Shown piece after piece: positions 49,284-58,674 of a stretch of DNA of 64,000 bases. The stretch covers positions 800,001 through 864,000 of the forward strand of contig NZ_CP012332.1 in NCBI RefSeq assembly GCF_001263175.1, written 5' to 3'. This DNA is from Vulgatibacter incomptus. GTDB taxonomy: Bacteria > Myxococcota > Myxococcia > Myxococcales > Vulgatibacteraceae. The notes beneath the pieces were generated by a model. The model searched no databases. It was not told where the DNA came from and was given only the letters and a program-made list of their open reading frames with translations. Position 1 is the first letter of the stretch. Each line of letters starts with the position of its first letter. Made by a program: the position numbers and the translations under genes.

Positions 49284-51257
49284 ATGCCCGTCGTCGAAGC
49301 TGAACTCGGGCAAGAGGCGGGTGTTGCCGAGTCCGCGCGAACGGACCATCACCGCGCCTGGGCCGCCCTCGTCCACGTCTTCGCCTTCGTGCTCTTCGTC
49401 GGCCTCCTCCGGGCCGAGACGGCGGCGACGTGGGGAATCGGGACCTGGATCGGCCAGGTGCTGGGCGCGATGGGCGCCGTCCTCCTCCTTGAAGCGGCGC
49501 TCCTCGCCGTTGAGCGGGTGCTGCCGTCTCGCGGGCTGCGCATCGTGGTCCGGGTGGTGGTCTGTTCGGCGCTGCTGATCGATCACCAGTTCCGCCTCGA
49601 GACGGGCAGCGCGATCAATTTCGAATACCTCGCGGCTGCCTGGCAGCAGATGGGCAGCCTGGGAGGCCTGGTCGCCTCGGGAGCGGACCCGCGGCTTCCG
49701 TGGCGGCTGGCGCAGGCCTTGGGCTGCCTGGCATTCGCGGCCGTTGTCGCCCCCAGGCCGGCGTTCCGGCTTCCGGTTCAGGGCACGCGGCTCGCGCTGG
49801 AGACAGCGATCGCCGTCACCGGACTGGTCCTCTACGTCTCGGGAGGAGTGGCCTCGGGCGGACCGACCTGGAATGCGGCCTCGATCCTGGGCCTGGCGCC
49901 CGAGCCCGTTGCCGTGACGGGGGAGCCCGAGAAGTTGTACGAAGCGCCCAGGATTTCGGGCAGGGCGGCGCGACGGCCGAACATCGTGATCATCGCGCTG
50001 GAGTCGACCCGGGCGAGCGTGGTGGGCGCCTACGGGAAGGGTGGACCGTCGGTGACGCCCGAGCTCGACGCGATCGCGAGCCGCGGCCTCCTCTTCGAGA
50101 ACGCGTACACGTCGGTGACGCATACCTCGAAGGCCATGCTGGGCTTGCTCTGCGGCACCTATCCAGCCTTCGAGACGAGGGTCAGGGAATCGTACACCCG
50201 CGGGAACGGGATGGCCTGCCTTCCCCACCTCCTCCGGAAGCTCGGCTATCGCTCCCGCTTCATGATGAGCGCGGACGGCGACTTCGAGAACTTCCCGGGC
50301 CTCGTCAGGAACATGGGCTTCGGCTCATGGATGATGCGAGACGACCTGGGCGGACGAGGCTTCGAGAAGGTCGGGTACTTCGGACTGGACGAGCGTTCGC
50401 TCCTGGAGCCGGCGCTCGATTGGGTCCGGAGCGGGGAGGAGCCCTTCTTCCTCACGATCCTCACGAGCGTGGGGCACCATCCCTACGAGAGGCCCGGCGC
50501 GAAGCGAAAGAAGGGACGCGAGCACGATTTCGAGAGCTACCGGGAGTCGGTGGCGCACGTGGACGAGGTGGTGGGCGAGCTGGTGCGCCGGCTGGAGGCC
50601 GAAGCGCCAGGCGAGACGCTCTTCGTGTTCACGGCGGACCACGGCGAGGCCTTCGGCGAGCACGGCTCTCGCATCCACGATCTGGTGCCGTACGAGGAGG
50701 GGACGCACGTGCCCTTGATCCTCTACGGCACGGAGTGGCTGGGCGAGCCGCGGCGCGTCGGCGGGCTTCGGCAGCACTTCGACGTGATCCCGACGATCCT
50801 CGAGGCGCTCGGAGTCCGCTGGGGCGGGAAGCTGCCCGGCATGAGCCTGCTTGACGAGAAGGGGCACGAATTCGTGATCACTTCGTGTTTCCAGCCGCGG
50901 AACTGCCTCGCGATGCGCATGGGCGACCTGAAGTTCGTGTACCGCTACGGCTTCTCGCCGATGCAGGCGTACGACCTGGCCCGGGATCCGCTGGAGAAGA
51001 AGAACGTGGTGGCCTCGCTGCCCCGTTCGCTCGTCCGAGCGGCGGAGGAGCGCCTGGCTTCGCTGGACGCGGCCGTGGTGCGCTCCAAAGAGGACGCGAG
51101 GGAACAGGCGAAGAGCCCCGCGCCGAAGAGCGACAGCCCGGTTCCGGGCTCGCGGTTTCGGTTCGAGCGGTTCGAGCGTTTCGAGCGGGTTGATCGGAGC
51201 GACCGGGTCGATCGGGTCGAGCGGCGCGTTCCGCCCATTTTCAAGCCGGCGAAATAA
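49284..51257 (+). CDS. Membrane sulfatase-superfamily enzyme (LtaS/phosphoethanolamine-transferase-like)
   Basis: A 657-aa protein. The N-terminal ~200 residues hold four to five membrane helices. The C-terminal ~400 residues are an alkaline-phosphatase-superfamily hydrolase domain: RPNIVIIALESTRASVVGAYG, the likely nucleophile region in TSVTHTSKAMLGLLCG, and the metal-binding FTADHGEAFGEHG. In relatives it transfers glycerol phosphate or phosphoethanolamine to a lipid or protein on the outer face of the inner membrane. The tail has seven R-x-E/D repeats. The start is uncertain (TTG 49185 is an alternative). It lies between pilH and pilD; a role in pilus or envelope modification is possible but unproved. 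Confidence 0.85.
   Translation: MPVVEAELGQEAGVAESARTDHHRAWAALVHVFAFVLFVGLLRAETAATWGIGTWIGQVLGAMGAVLLLEAALLAVERVLPSRGLRIVVRVVVCSALLIDHQFRLETGSAINFEYLAAAWQQMGSLGGLVASGADPRLPWRLAQALGCLAFAAVVAPRPAFRLPVQGTRLALETAIAVTGLVLYVSGGVASGGPTWNAASILGLAPEPVAVTGEPEKLYEAPRISGRAARRPNIVIIALESTRASVVGAYGKGGPSVTPELDAIASRGLLFENAYTSVTHTSKAMLGLLCGTYPAFETRVRESYTRGNGMACLPHLLRKLGYRSRFMMSADGDFENFPGLVRNMGFGSWMMRDDLGGRGFEKVGYFGLDERSLLEPALDWVRSGEEPFFLTILTSVGHHPYERPGAKRKKGREHDFESYRESVAHVDEVVGELVRRLEAEAPGETLFVFTADHGEAFGEHGSRIHDLVPYEEGTHVPLILYGTEWLGEPRRVGGLRQHFDVIPTILEALGVRWGGKLPGMSLLDEKGHEFVITSCFQPRNCLAMRMGDLKFVYRYGFSPMQAYDLARDPLEKKNVVASLPRSLVRAAEERLASLDAAVVRSKEDAREQAKSPAPKSDSPVPGSRFRFERFERFERVDRSDRVDRVERRVPPIFKPAK
51159..51221. 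repeat. 9-base tandem repeat at the 3' end of the sulfatase gene
   Basis: Seven in-frame 9-base units (CGGTTCGAG type, drifting to CGGGTCGAT) encode RFE, RFE, RFE, RVD, RSD, RVD, RVE. The encoded tail alternates charges strictly. Confidence 0.8.
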
Positions 51258-51381
51258 GGAAATCGGCTCACGTCTCCGTCGGGACTCGACGCCGAGGCGC
51301 TAGGATGGCCCGCGCCGACGTGCGGAACGTGCGGCAGGGCCCGAGGGTTTGGGATCGGGCGGCGCAGGAGCAAAGGCGAGC

Positions 51382-52272
51382 GTGAGCGATCTTCCAACCT
51401 GGTACTTCGTCGGCCTCGCGGCGGTCTTCGGCGCGCTCGTGGGCTCGTTCCTGAATGTGGTGATCGCCCGGCTGCCCAAGGGGCTCTCGATCGTGCACCC
51501 GCGGTCGCGGTGCCCGCGCTGCGAGCGGCCCATCGCCTGGCACGAGAACATCCCCGTCGTCTCGTGGCTGCTGCTGCGGGGCCGTTGCCGCGGCTGCAAG
51601 CTGCCGATCTCGATCCGCTATCCGCTGGTGGAGCTGGCGACCTCGCTCCTGGCGGTGGCCTGCGTGCGCAACTTCGGGCCCACGCCCTGGGCGGTGGCGG
51701 CCTTCGTCTTCCTCGCGGCGCTGGTCGCGCTCACCTACATCGACCTCGACCACTGGCTGCTGCCCCGGAGCATGACGGTCCCGTTCATCGCCGTGGGCCT
51801 CGGGGCGTCGCTTCTGCCGGACGGGCCGGGGATCGCGTCGTCGGCGTTGGGCGCAGCGGTGGGCTTCGCGTCGTTCGCCGCCCTGGGTTTCGCGGCGGAG
51901 CGGATCCTGAAGAAGGAGGCGCTGGGCGGCGGGGACCTCTGGCTCTTCGCGATGATCGGCGCCTTCCTGGGCGTGAAGGCCCTGCTTCCGGTGGCCCTCT
52001 TCGCGTCGGCGCAGGGCGCCGCTATCGGAGTGGTCCTCCTCTCGAGGGCGAAGCGCAAGGCGGCCCGATCGGCCATCCCGGCGGACGCCGCCGAGGCCGT
52101 GACCGCGCTGCCGCCGCCGAAGCCCACTGGGGACGAGGAGCTGGACGCCTGGGTGCCGCCCGACGGCGCGGTGCCCTTCGGGCCGTTCCTGGCGCTGGGC
52201 GCAGCGGAGTACCTCTTCTTCGGCGAGAAACTGGTCGCCTGGTACCTGTCCGTGATCTCCTTCCAGGGATGA
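51382..52272 (+). CDS. pilD: Prepilin peptidase PilD (aspartic, A24 family)
   Basis: Cuts the leader of PilA and minor pilins and may N-methylate the new N-terminus. It is 296 aa from GTG 51382. Features: N-terminal membrane helix, two CxxC pairs (CPRCERP and CRGCKLP) around the cytoplasmic domain, the catalytic Asp motifs YIDLDHWLLP (~122) and GGGDLWLFAMIGAFLG (~191) and several membrane segments. The last ~35 residues have a Pro-rich loop. Its stop overlaps the histidine kinase start (ATGA, 52269-52272). Confidence 0.94.
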   Translation: MSDLPTWYFVGLAAVFGALVGSFLNVVIARLPKGLSIVHPRSRCPRCERPIAWHENIPVVSWLLLRGRCRGCKLPISIRYPLVELATSLLAVACVRNFGPTPWAVAAFVFLAALVALTYIDLDHWLLPRSMTVPFIAVGLGASLLPDGPGIASSALGAAVGFASFAALGFAAERILKKEALGGGDLWLFAMIGAFLGVKALLPVALFASAQGAAIGVVLLSRAKRKAARSAIPADAAEAVTALPPPKPTGDEELDAWVPPDGAVPFGPFLALGAAEYLFFGEKLVAWYLSVISFQG

Positions 52273-53345
52273 GACCCGGCTTCTCCCTCCGCGCCCAGCT
52301 CGCCCTCCAGGCCGCCGCGATCAGCGTGGTGGCGACGACGCTGGCGCTGCTGGGATTCCTGCCTCTCGGACAACTCGCTGGCGGCACGCTCTCGGGGCGA
52401 GGGGAGCTGGTCGCGGCCTTCGCGCTGGCAGGGGCGGCGATCGTCTTCGCGGTGGCGTACCTCCTGCTGGTGCGGTGGATCGCCCGCCCCGCGCAGCGGC
52501 TCCTGGAGGCCACGGAGCGGGTCGGCGCGGGCTGGGAGATCCCCCTGCTCACGGAGCAGGGGCCGACGCTGGGGCGCCTGGGCGCCGCCTTCGATCGCAT
52601 GGGCGGCAGGCTCCACGAGGAGCGGGAGCGCGTGCTGGCCCAGCTCGCGGAGCTCGAGGCGAAGAACCGTGAGCTCAAGGAAGCGCGCGACGCGGCGATT
52701 CGGCAGGAGAAGCTCGCGTCGGTCGGGAGGCTCGCGGCGGGCGTCGCCCACGAGATCGGCAATCCGCTCTCGGCGATCCTCGGGTACCTGGCGCTCCTCG
52801 AACACGATGCGGGCGCCAATACCGAGCTGGTGGAGCGGATCGATCGCGAGGCCCGGCGGATCGATCGGATCGTGCGGGACCTCCTGGATTACGCGAGGCC
52901 CCGCGGCGCCGAGCTGCAGCTTGTGGACCTGCGGGAGGTGGTGGAGCGGGTGGTGCGGCTGGCCCGGCCGCAGGCTCGCTTCCGCGAGATCTCGATCGCG
53001 ATCAACGCGCCCGCCGCGCCAGCAACCGCCCGGGCGGACGAGCACCACGTGGGCCAGGTGATCCTGAACCTCCTCCAGAACGCGGCCGACGCCATGGGTG
53101 GCAACGGCGCGATCCTCGTCGCGATCGACGGGACGTCGATTCGCGTCTCGGACCAGGGTCCCGGGATCCCGCCGGCGGATCTGCTCCGAGTCTTCGATCC
53201 CTTCTTCACGACGAAGGCCCCGGGGCAGGGCACCGGCCTCGGCCTCTCCCTCTGCCGGAGCTGGATCGAGGCGATGGGCGGCTCGTTGCACGCGCGCAAC
53301 CGCGAGGAGGGCGGGGCGGAGCTGCGGATCGAGCTGCCGTCGTGA
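52269..53345 (+). CDS. Sensor histidine kinase (second two-component pair of the pil locus)
   Basis: A 358-aa membrane kinase: two membrane helices near the N-terminus (~11-35 and ~48-70) separated by only a short periplasmic loop, then HAMP-like linker, HisKA (His 161, AAGVAHEIGNPLSAILGYLA) and HATPase (NLLQNAADAMG, SDQGPGIPPADLLRVFDPFF, GTGLGLSLCRSWIEAMGG). The very small periplasmic part suggests sensing inside the membrane or cytoplasm. It is translationally coupled to pilD and 29 bases before a cognate-looking regulator. Confidence 0.9.
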   Translation: MRPGFSLRAQLALQAAAISVVATTLALLGFLPLGQLAGGTLSGRGELVAAFALAGAAIVFAVAYLLLVRWIARPAQRLLEATERVGAGWEIPLLTEQGPTLGRLGAAFDRMGGRLHEERERVLAQLAELEAKNRELKEARDAAIRQEKLASVGRLAAGVAHEIGNPLSAILGYLALLEHDAGANTELVERIDREARRIDRIVRDLLDYARPRGAELQLVDLREVVERVVRLARPQARFREISIAINAPAAPATARADEHHVGQVILNLLQNAADAMGGNGAILVAIDGTSIRVSDQGPGIPPADLLRVFDPFFTTKAPGQGTGLGLSLCRSWIEAMGGSLHARNREEGGAELRIELPS

Positions 53346-53374
53346 CGCCCGCTTTTTGTTAGCATCCCGACCCA

Positions 53375-54745
53375 ATGGGCTTCCGCGAGATCCTGATCGT
53401 CGACGACGAAGAGTCGATGCGCCACATGCTGCTCCTCTTCCTGCGGCAGCAGGGCTACGAGGCACGGGCCGCGTCTTCGGCAGCGGAGGCGCTCGCGGAG
53501 CTTGAGGCGCGCGATTACGACGCCGTGGTCACGGACGTGCGGATGCCGGGGGACGATGGGATCGCTCTGGTGCGCAAGGGCCTCGCCGTCTCGCCGGAGA
53601 CGAGCTTCCTGGTGATGAGCGCCTATGGCACGGAGGCCCTCGCCCTCGAGGCGATGAAGGCCGGGGCCGTGGACTACGTGAGCAAGCCCTTCCGGCCCGA
53701 CGAGCTCGTTTTGAAGTTGCGCATGGCTGCGGAGCGGGCCGGATTCCAGCGCGAGGTGCGCAGGCTGAAGGCGGAGCTCCGCGAGGAGCGGGGCCTGGAC
53801 GCGCTGGTGGGCGAGAGCCCAGCGATGCAGGAGCTCGCGCGGCAGCTCCGCAAGATCGCGCCGGTGAAGACCACGGTGCTGGTGACCGGCGAGAGCGGCA
53901 CGGGCAAGGAGCTGGTGGCCCGAGCGATCCACGAGCTCTCGCCGCGGAGGGAGAAGCCCTTCGTCGCGGTCAACTGCGGCGCGATCCCCGAGACGCTGAT
54001 GGAGAGCGAGCTCTTCGGCTTCGTGAAGGGCGCGTTCACAGGCGCGGTGAAGAGCAGCAAGGGCCTCTTCGCCGAGGCGGACGGCGGCACGATCTTCCTG
54101 GACGAGGTGGCGGAGCTCCCGCCGCCGATGCAGGTGAAGCTCCTTCGCGTGCTTCAGGAGGAGGAGGTGCGGCCGGTCGGCGAGGCCCGCTCCTTCCCGG
54201 TGGACGTGCGCGTGGTAGCGGCGACCCGCAAGGATCTCCGGAAGGCGTCCGCCGACGGCTCGTTCCGCGAGGATCTCTTCTACCGCCTGCACGTTGTCGG
54301 CCTCGAGCTCCCGCCTCTGCGCGAGCGACCCACCGACATCCCGGCGCTCGTGGAGCACTTCGTCGCCAAGTACAACGCCAGGTTGCGACGGCAGCCCCCG
54401 ATCCGCGACGTCACGTCGGAGGCGATGGACGCCCTCCGCCGTCACCCCTGGCCCGGTAACGTGCGCGAGCTCGAGAACGCGATCGAGCGGGCGCTGGTGC
54501 TCTCAGAGGGCGATTGCCTCGGCCCGGACGCGTTCGTCTTCGCGCCGCAGGCGACGGACCGCGCCGGTGGCTCGCTCGTCCGGGACGACGAGACCTCGAT
54601 CAAGCGGGCCACGCGGCGGATCGAAGAGGAGCTGATCCGCCGCGCCCTCGAGCAGACCGGCGGCAACCGCACCCGTGCCGCCGAGGTGCTGGAGATCAGC
54701 CACCGCGCGCTCCTCTACAAGCTCAAGGAGTTCGGGATCCGGTAG
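53375..54745 (+). CDS. NtrC-family sigma-54 activator (second of the pil locus)
   Basis: A 456-aa regulator: REC domain with Asp 54 (VVTDVRMPGDDG), AAA+ with Walker A GESGTGKE, GAFTGA (as VKGAFTGAVKSS), IFLDEVAELPPPMQVKLLRV, and a Fis-type HTH (NRTRAAEVLEISHRALLYKL). The partner is the kinase just upstream. It resembles PilR in plan but is a separate lineage; no sigma-54 promoter of its own was found nearby, so its target is unknown. It converges with the lipoprotein gene five bases away. Confidence 0.92.
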   Translation: MGFREILIVDDEESMRHMLLLFLRQQGYEARAASSAAEALAELEARDYDAVVTDVRMPGDDGIALVRKGLAVSPETSFLVMSAYGTEALALEAMKAGAVDYVSKPFRPDELVLKLRMAAERAGFQREVRRLKAELREERGLDALVGESPAMQELARQLRKIAPVKTTVLVTGESGTGKELVARAIHELSPRREKPFVAVNCGAIPETLMESELFGFVKGAFTGAVKSSKGLFAEADGGTIFLDEVAELPPPMQVKLLRVLQEEEVRPVGEARSFPVDVRVVAATRKDLRKASADGSFREDLFYRLHVVGLELPPLRERPTDIPALVEHFVAKYNARLRRQPPIRDVTSEAMDALRRHPWPGNVRELENAIERALVLSEGDCLGPDAFVFAPQATDRAGGSLVRDDETSIKRATRRIEEELIRRALEQTGGNRTRAAEVLEISHRALLYKLKEFGIR

Positions 54746-54749
54746 CTGC

Positions 54750-57362
54750 TCACTGACGGTGCAGCGTGACGGTACGGGTGGTCACGTCGAGCGCTCCGAG
54801 CATCGGCTGGAAGCTCTTCGAGTCGATCATGCAGTCGTAGTCCGCAAGAGCGACCTCTTCGCTGGCCACCGCCGATCCGTCCCCGACGTTTCCGTCCTTC
54901 GCGTGGAGCTTCATCGCGAAGAGATCACCCTCTCTCCCGCCCTCGGGGCCGGCGACTGCGGAGAGGAAGACGCCTCCGTCGTCGGTGAGCCGGAGCGCGG
55001 GCCAGGTGAGCGTCCTCGAGTCGAGCGAGAAGCCTCGAGACCACATGGTCCGGCCCGCGCCGTCGAGGCCCGCGACCACGAGGGAGGGCGGGGCGGTCTC
55101 GGCGGTCTTCCGGGTGGAGGCGGCGAAGACCATCCCGGTGACGGGCAGCTCGGCGACCGAGCTCACGCTGAACCAGTCGCGGGTACCGATACCGAGGTTG
55201 GGGAAGCGCACGAAGCCGACCCCGCCGTCCTTGCGCAGGCGGGCCACGAGGCCGGGCCCGTTGGCCTCCCCGACCAAGGTGACGCCGCCATTCTCCGATG
55301 GGGCCGCCGCGGTGACGGCCATCGCCACCCGGGACGCGCAGGTGAAGGTGGTGGAGACCCCGGGTTCGCCGTCCGCGTCGAAGCGGCTCGCGAAGGCCCA
55401 CTCCGGCTCGCCGCCCGAATGGACGAGGGTGCCCGCGACGACGAGCTCGCCGTCCGCGACGGTGCCGGCAGTGGGGACGGTGGCGATCGCCCCCTCCTCG
55501 GCGAGGGTCCGCGCGCGGACGATCTCGCCGCGTTCGCTTACCTGGATCATCCAGCCATCGCCGCTGCCCTTGCAGCGTCCGAGCACGACGAAGCCCGTGC
55601 TCGCGTCGCGCATCAGGTGGGTCGCCTCCGCGTTGCACGACGCAGGAAGCTCGTAGCCGCGGGCCCAAGAGAGCTTCCCCGACTGCTCCACATGGGCCAG
55701 CACGAAGGAGTCGGGCATCGCCTCGGGCCGGAGGAGCGCGAGGACCCCCGCGTCGTAGGCCGGCACGGAGCGGAGCGGCCGCAGCGTGAGACCGGACTCG
55801 TTCGCGAGCCGCGAGGTCCAGACGATGGAGCCGTTGCCGTCGATCTTGTGGAGCGCGTTGGCGAAGCTCCCGCTCGCGATCCAGCGCCCGTCGATGGCGG
55901 GGACGAGATCGGGCGCGCCGGAGAGGAAGTCGCCCGCCGGAGGCGCGAAGGTCGCGTCGACGTCGCCGCCGAGGTTCTTCGACCACGGCGGGAACGGCGG
56001 GCTCCGGAACGCGCTCGGCGTTGGTCCGCTCCCTGGCGGGTTCGGCGGATCCGGGGGAAGGATGCAGGCGCCGCTGTCGACCTCCTCGTCGATGGGGCGG
56101 AAGGGCGCGATGTGCCAGTCGAGGAGCTTGACGTAGCCGACGAAGGGGAGGCGGGGCGTGGTGATTCGCGCGCCGAGCTCGGACTCGAGGGCGAAGTGCA
56201 GCTTCCAGCACGGGTTCTCGAGGGGCGCCGCGTCGATCCGGGCCACGCCGCTCATGCGAGCGTAGGGGCCGGCCATGCCATAGAGCGAGATGCCCAGGCG
56301 CGCGCCCACCTTGGCCTCTGCGCTGGCGTGGAGGTCGACCACGGGCGGCCTGGGGTCGAAGTGCCAGTCCTTGAGCTTCGGCGGTGCGTACACCGGGACG
56401 CCGCCGGTCTTGGTGGAGACCGTCACCGAGGTCTCGAGCTCGGCGTTGGCGGCGACGCCCACCTCGAACCGGGCCGATGCGCCGCCCTCGACGCTCGCGA
56501 CGATGTCCACGGTCGGCATGAAGACGAGTGGAAAGAGCAGGATCGGTGTGAGCTCGATCTTCCCGACGTCGAGCTCCTTCTTGAAGTCCAGGGTGGCAGC
56601 GCCCCAGACGTTCACGTCCATGAAGACGTAGGGGTCGACGGTGAAAGTCGAGCGGAGCTCGGGGAGGAAGTCCTCCGGGTTGCAGTCGTCGCCGACGACC
56701 GCGGCGGCCATGCAGGCCGAGACCTTGGCCGGAATGAGCCAGACTTCTCCCCATTCGATGTCGAGCGAGATCTCGTAGGTGTAGCCGCCGCCCAGGAGCG
56801 CGTCGATCTCCACCTTGTTGTTCTTCGTCTCGGGATCGTCGTCGCCGTCGAAGACGATGATCTCGAAGCGCCGCTTCTGCTCTCCCTTGCCCTTGTCGAC
56901 CGTGAGGCCCTGGGTCTCGCTGCGGACGACGTTCCTCATGCCTGCGGCGGGCGTGAACCTCCCTTCGCCGATGGTCGCGTCGCGCTGCATCTTCACGTGG
57001 AGCTTGCGGAAGGCGGCCTGGAGCGGCGCCGCTCCCGTGCGAAGCGTGAGCACGCCCCCGTCGCGTTCGACGCTGCCGACGACGCGCAGGAGGCCGGCCG
57101 GCAGCTTCTCCGATGCTTGGGCGAGGAGGACCTGCCCGGGCTCCAGGTCCTCGAAGCCCGGCGGCTCCTCGGCGAAGACGATTACGCCCTCCTCGTCGGA
57201 GGAGGTGAGCGCCTCCAGCTGGGCGGGCGTGACCTCGCGGGTGGAGGGAAAGAGCTCGTACTCGATCACGTCGGCGGGTGGGCCCGACTCCTTGGCGCTG
57301 CCGCAGGCGGCCAGCGTCAGGCAGGAGAGCACGGGCAACATCCAGCGAAGCCGTCTGCGCAT
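54750..57362 (-). CDS. Large lipoprotein of unknown function
   Basis: An 870-aa protein with lipoprotein signal (MRRRLRWMLPVLSCLTLAAC, Cys 20). The N-terminal ~400 residues are a beta-rich domain with repeated tracts of charged and Val/Thr residues, including an Asp-rich loop (FDGDDDPETKNN, ~163-174). A Pro-rich hinge (LPPDPPNPPGSGPTPSAF, ~425-442) leads to a second half rich in Gly and Asp with repeated 'D-G-x-x-V-x-x' type strands (DGRWIASGSF, DASTGFVVLGR, DGGVFLSAV) like a beta-propeller of the kind found in myxobacterial surface proteins. It lies between the NtrC pair and pilM. No enzymatic motif is seen. Confidence 0.75.
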   Translation of the reverse strand: MRRRLRWMLPVLSCLTLAACGSAKESGPPADVIEYELFPSTREVTPAQLEALTSSDEEGVIVFAEEPPGFEDLEPGQVLLAQASEKLPAGLLRVVGSVERDGGVLTLRTGAAPLQAAFRKLHVKMQRDATIGEGRFTPAAGMRNVVRSETQGLTVDKGKGEQKRRFEIIVFDGDDDPETKNNKVEIDALLGGGYTYEISLDIEWGEVWLIPAKVSACMAAAVVGDDCNPEDFLPELRSTFTVDPYVFMDVNVWGAATLDFKKELDVGKIELTPILLFPLVFMPTVDIVASVEGGASARFEVGVAANAELETSVTVSTKTGGVPVYAPPKLKDWHFDPRPPVVDLHASAEAKVGARLGISLYGMAGPYARMSGVARIDAAPLENPCWKLHFALESELGARITTPRLPFVGYVKLLDWHIAPFRPIDEEVDSGACILPPDPPNPPGSGPTPSAFRSPPFPPWSKNLGGDVDATFAPPAGDFLSGAPDLVPAIDGRWIASGSFANALHKIDGNGSIVWTSRLANESGLTLRPLRSVPAYDAGVLALLRPEAMPDSFVLAHVEQSGKLSWARGYELPASCNAEATHLMRDASTGFVVLGRCKGSGDGWMIQVSERGEIVRARTLAEEGAIATVPTAGTVADGELVVAGTLVHSGGEPEWAFASRFDADGEPGVSTTFTCASRVAMAVTAAAPSENGGVTLVGEANGPGLVARLRKDGGVGFVRFPNLGIGTRDWFSVSSVAELPVTGMVFAASTRKTAETAPPSLVVAGLDGAGRTMWSRGFSLDSRTLTWPALRLTDDGGVFLSAVAGPEGGREGDLFAMKLHAKDGNVGDGSAVASEEVALADYDCMIDSKSFQPMLGALDVTTRTVTLHRQ

Positions 57363-57585
57363 GTCGGGACCCCTCTCCCTCTTCCGCGAGGAACGTATCG
57401 GCAGGGGAGTGGCAGGGTTCTAGCACGGAACCCGGCGCTCCGAACCCCGGCGCCGCTGTCGGCCTCCCATGACCGTGGGGTAGGTGAATGCAAGGAAAAA
57501 CGATCGACGAGGGACAGAAGCGGATAATTTGCGGTCCCCCATGTGGGTGTTAGGATGCGACCCCGAATCCGAACCGGAAGGTCTC

Positions 57586-58650
57586 ATGGCGAAGGGCAAG
57601 CTGGCGCTGGGCCTCGACATCGGCTCGAGCTCCGTCAAGATGATCCTGCTCAAGGAGTCGAAGCGCGGCTACGCGCTGCGGGCCTTCGGCGTCGCGCCGC
57701 TCCCGCCCGAGACGATCGTCGACGGCGCGCTGATGAACGCCTCGGCGGTGGTGCAGGCGATCCAGGACCTCCTCGGAGCCCAGAAGATCAAGCAGCGCGA
57801 GGTCTCCCTCGGCGTCTCCGGCCACTCGGTGATCATCAAGAAGATCACGATGCCGCAGATGACGAAGGAGGAGCTGGACGAGTCGATCCAGTGGGAGGCG
57901 GAGCAGTACATCCCCTTCGACATCAAGGACGTGAACATCGACACCCAGATCCTCCAGAGCGGCGACTCCACCAACGGCGGCCAGATGGAGGTGATCCTCG
58001 TCGCCGCCAAGAAGGACATGGTCAACGACTACTCCGCGGTGGTGGCCGAAGCGGGCCTCACGCCGGTGGTGGTGGACGTCGACGCCTTCGCGGTGCAGAA
58101 CGCCTACGAGGCGGCCTACGGCGTGAGCTACGAGGACACGGTCGTCCTGATCAACGCGGGCGCCTCGGTGGTGAACGTCAACATCGTCGCCCGGGGCGTC
58201 ACGGCGTTCACCCGCGACATCACGCTGGGCGGCAGCCTCTTCACCGAGGAGATCCAGAAGCAGCTCAACGTCTCCTACGAGGAGGCGGAGGCGCTGAAGA
58301 TCGGCGGCCGGATCGGTGACGACGCGGAGGCGGTGGTCCCCCAGGAGGTCGAGCGGGTCCTCACCTCGGTGGCGGAGCAGGTGGCCGGCGAGATCCAGCG
58401 TTCGCTGGACTTCTACTCAGCGACCGCTGCCGACGGGCAGATCAGCCGGGTCTATCTCTCCGGCGGCACGGCGCGGATCCCGGCGCTGACCAAGACGCTC
58501 GAGTACCGGATGGGCGTCCCGGTCCGGATCCTGAATCCCTTCCAGAACCTCGAGATCGACGAGCGGCAGTTCGATCCGGCCTACCTCAACGAAGTGGCGC
58601 CGATGGCGGCGGTCGCGCTCGGCCTCGGGCTGCGGCGCGCCGGCGACTGA
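57586..58650 (+). CDS. pilM: Type IV pilus assembly protein PilM
   Basis: A cytoplasmic actin-fold ATP-binding protein that docks to the PilN N-terminus. It is 354 aa: LGLDIGSSSVKMILLKES (phosphate 1, ~6-23), ESIQWEAEQYIPFDIKDVN, VVLINAGASVVNVNIV and VYLSGGTARIPALTKTLE (adenosine site). ATG 57586 fits the family start (MAKGKLALGLDIG); an open frame from 57484 adds 34 unsupported residues. It starts the pilM-N-O-P-Q run, divergent from the lipoprotein gene. Confidence 0.95.
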   Translation: MAKGKLALGLDIGSSSVKMILLKESKRGYALRAFGVAPLPPETIVDGALMNASAVVQAIQDLLGAQKIKQREVSLGVSGHSVIIKKITMPQMTKEELDESIQWEAEQYIPFDIKDVNIDTQILQSGDSTNGGQMEVILVAAKKDMVNDYSAVVAEAGLTPVVVDVDAFAVQNAYEAAYGVSYEDTVVLINAGASVVNVNIVARGVTAFTRDITLGGSLFTEEIQKQLNVSYEEAEALKIGGRIGDDAEAVVPQEVERVLTSVAEQVAGEIQRSLDFYSATAADGQISRVYLSGGTARIPALTKTLEYRMGVPVRILNPFQNLEIDERQFDPAYLNEVAPMAAVALGLGLRRAGD

Positions 58651-58674
58651 AAGTCGAAAGCGAGAGGCTCGGAC

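Noticed and set aside
48261-50228. 655-residue minus-strand frame over pilH and the sulfatase gene
   Set aside because: Overlaps two well supported genes. Only its middle (the gap 48958-49283) was kept as a weak remnant hint.
57523-57556. Promoter for pilM (GATAAT at 57523 or TAGGAT at 57551)
   Set aside because: Each has a passable -10 but no -35 at the right spacing; not strong enough to list as a feature.
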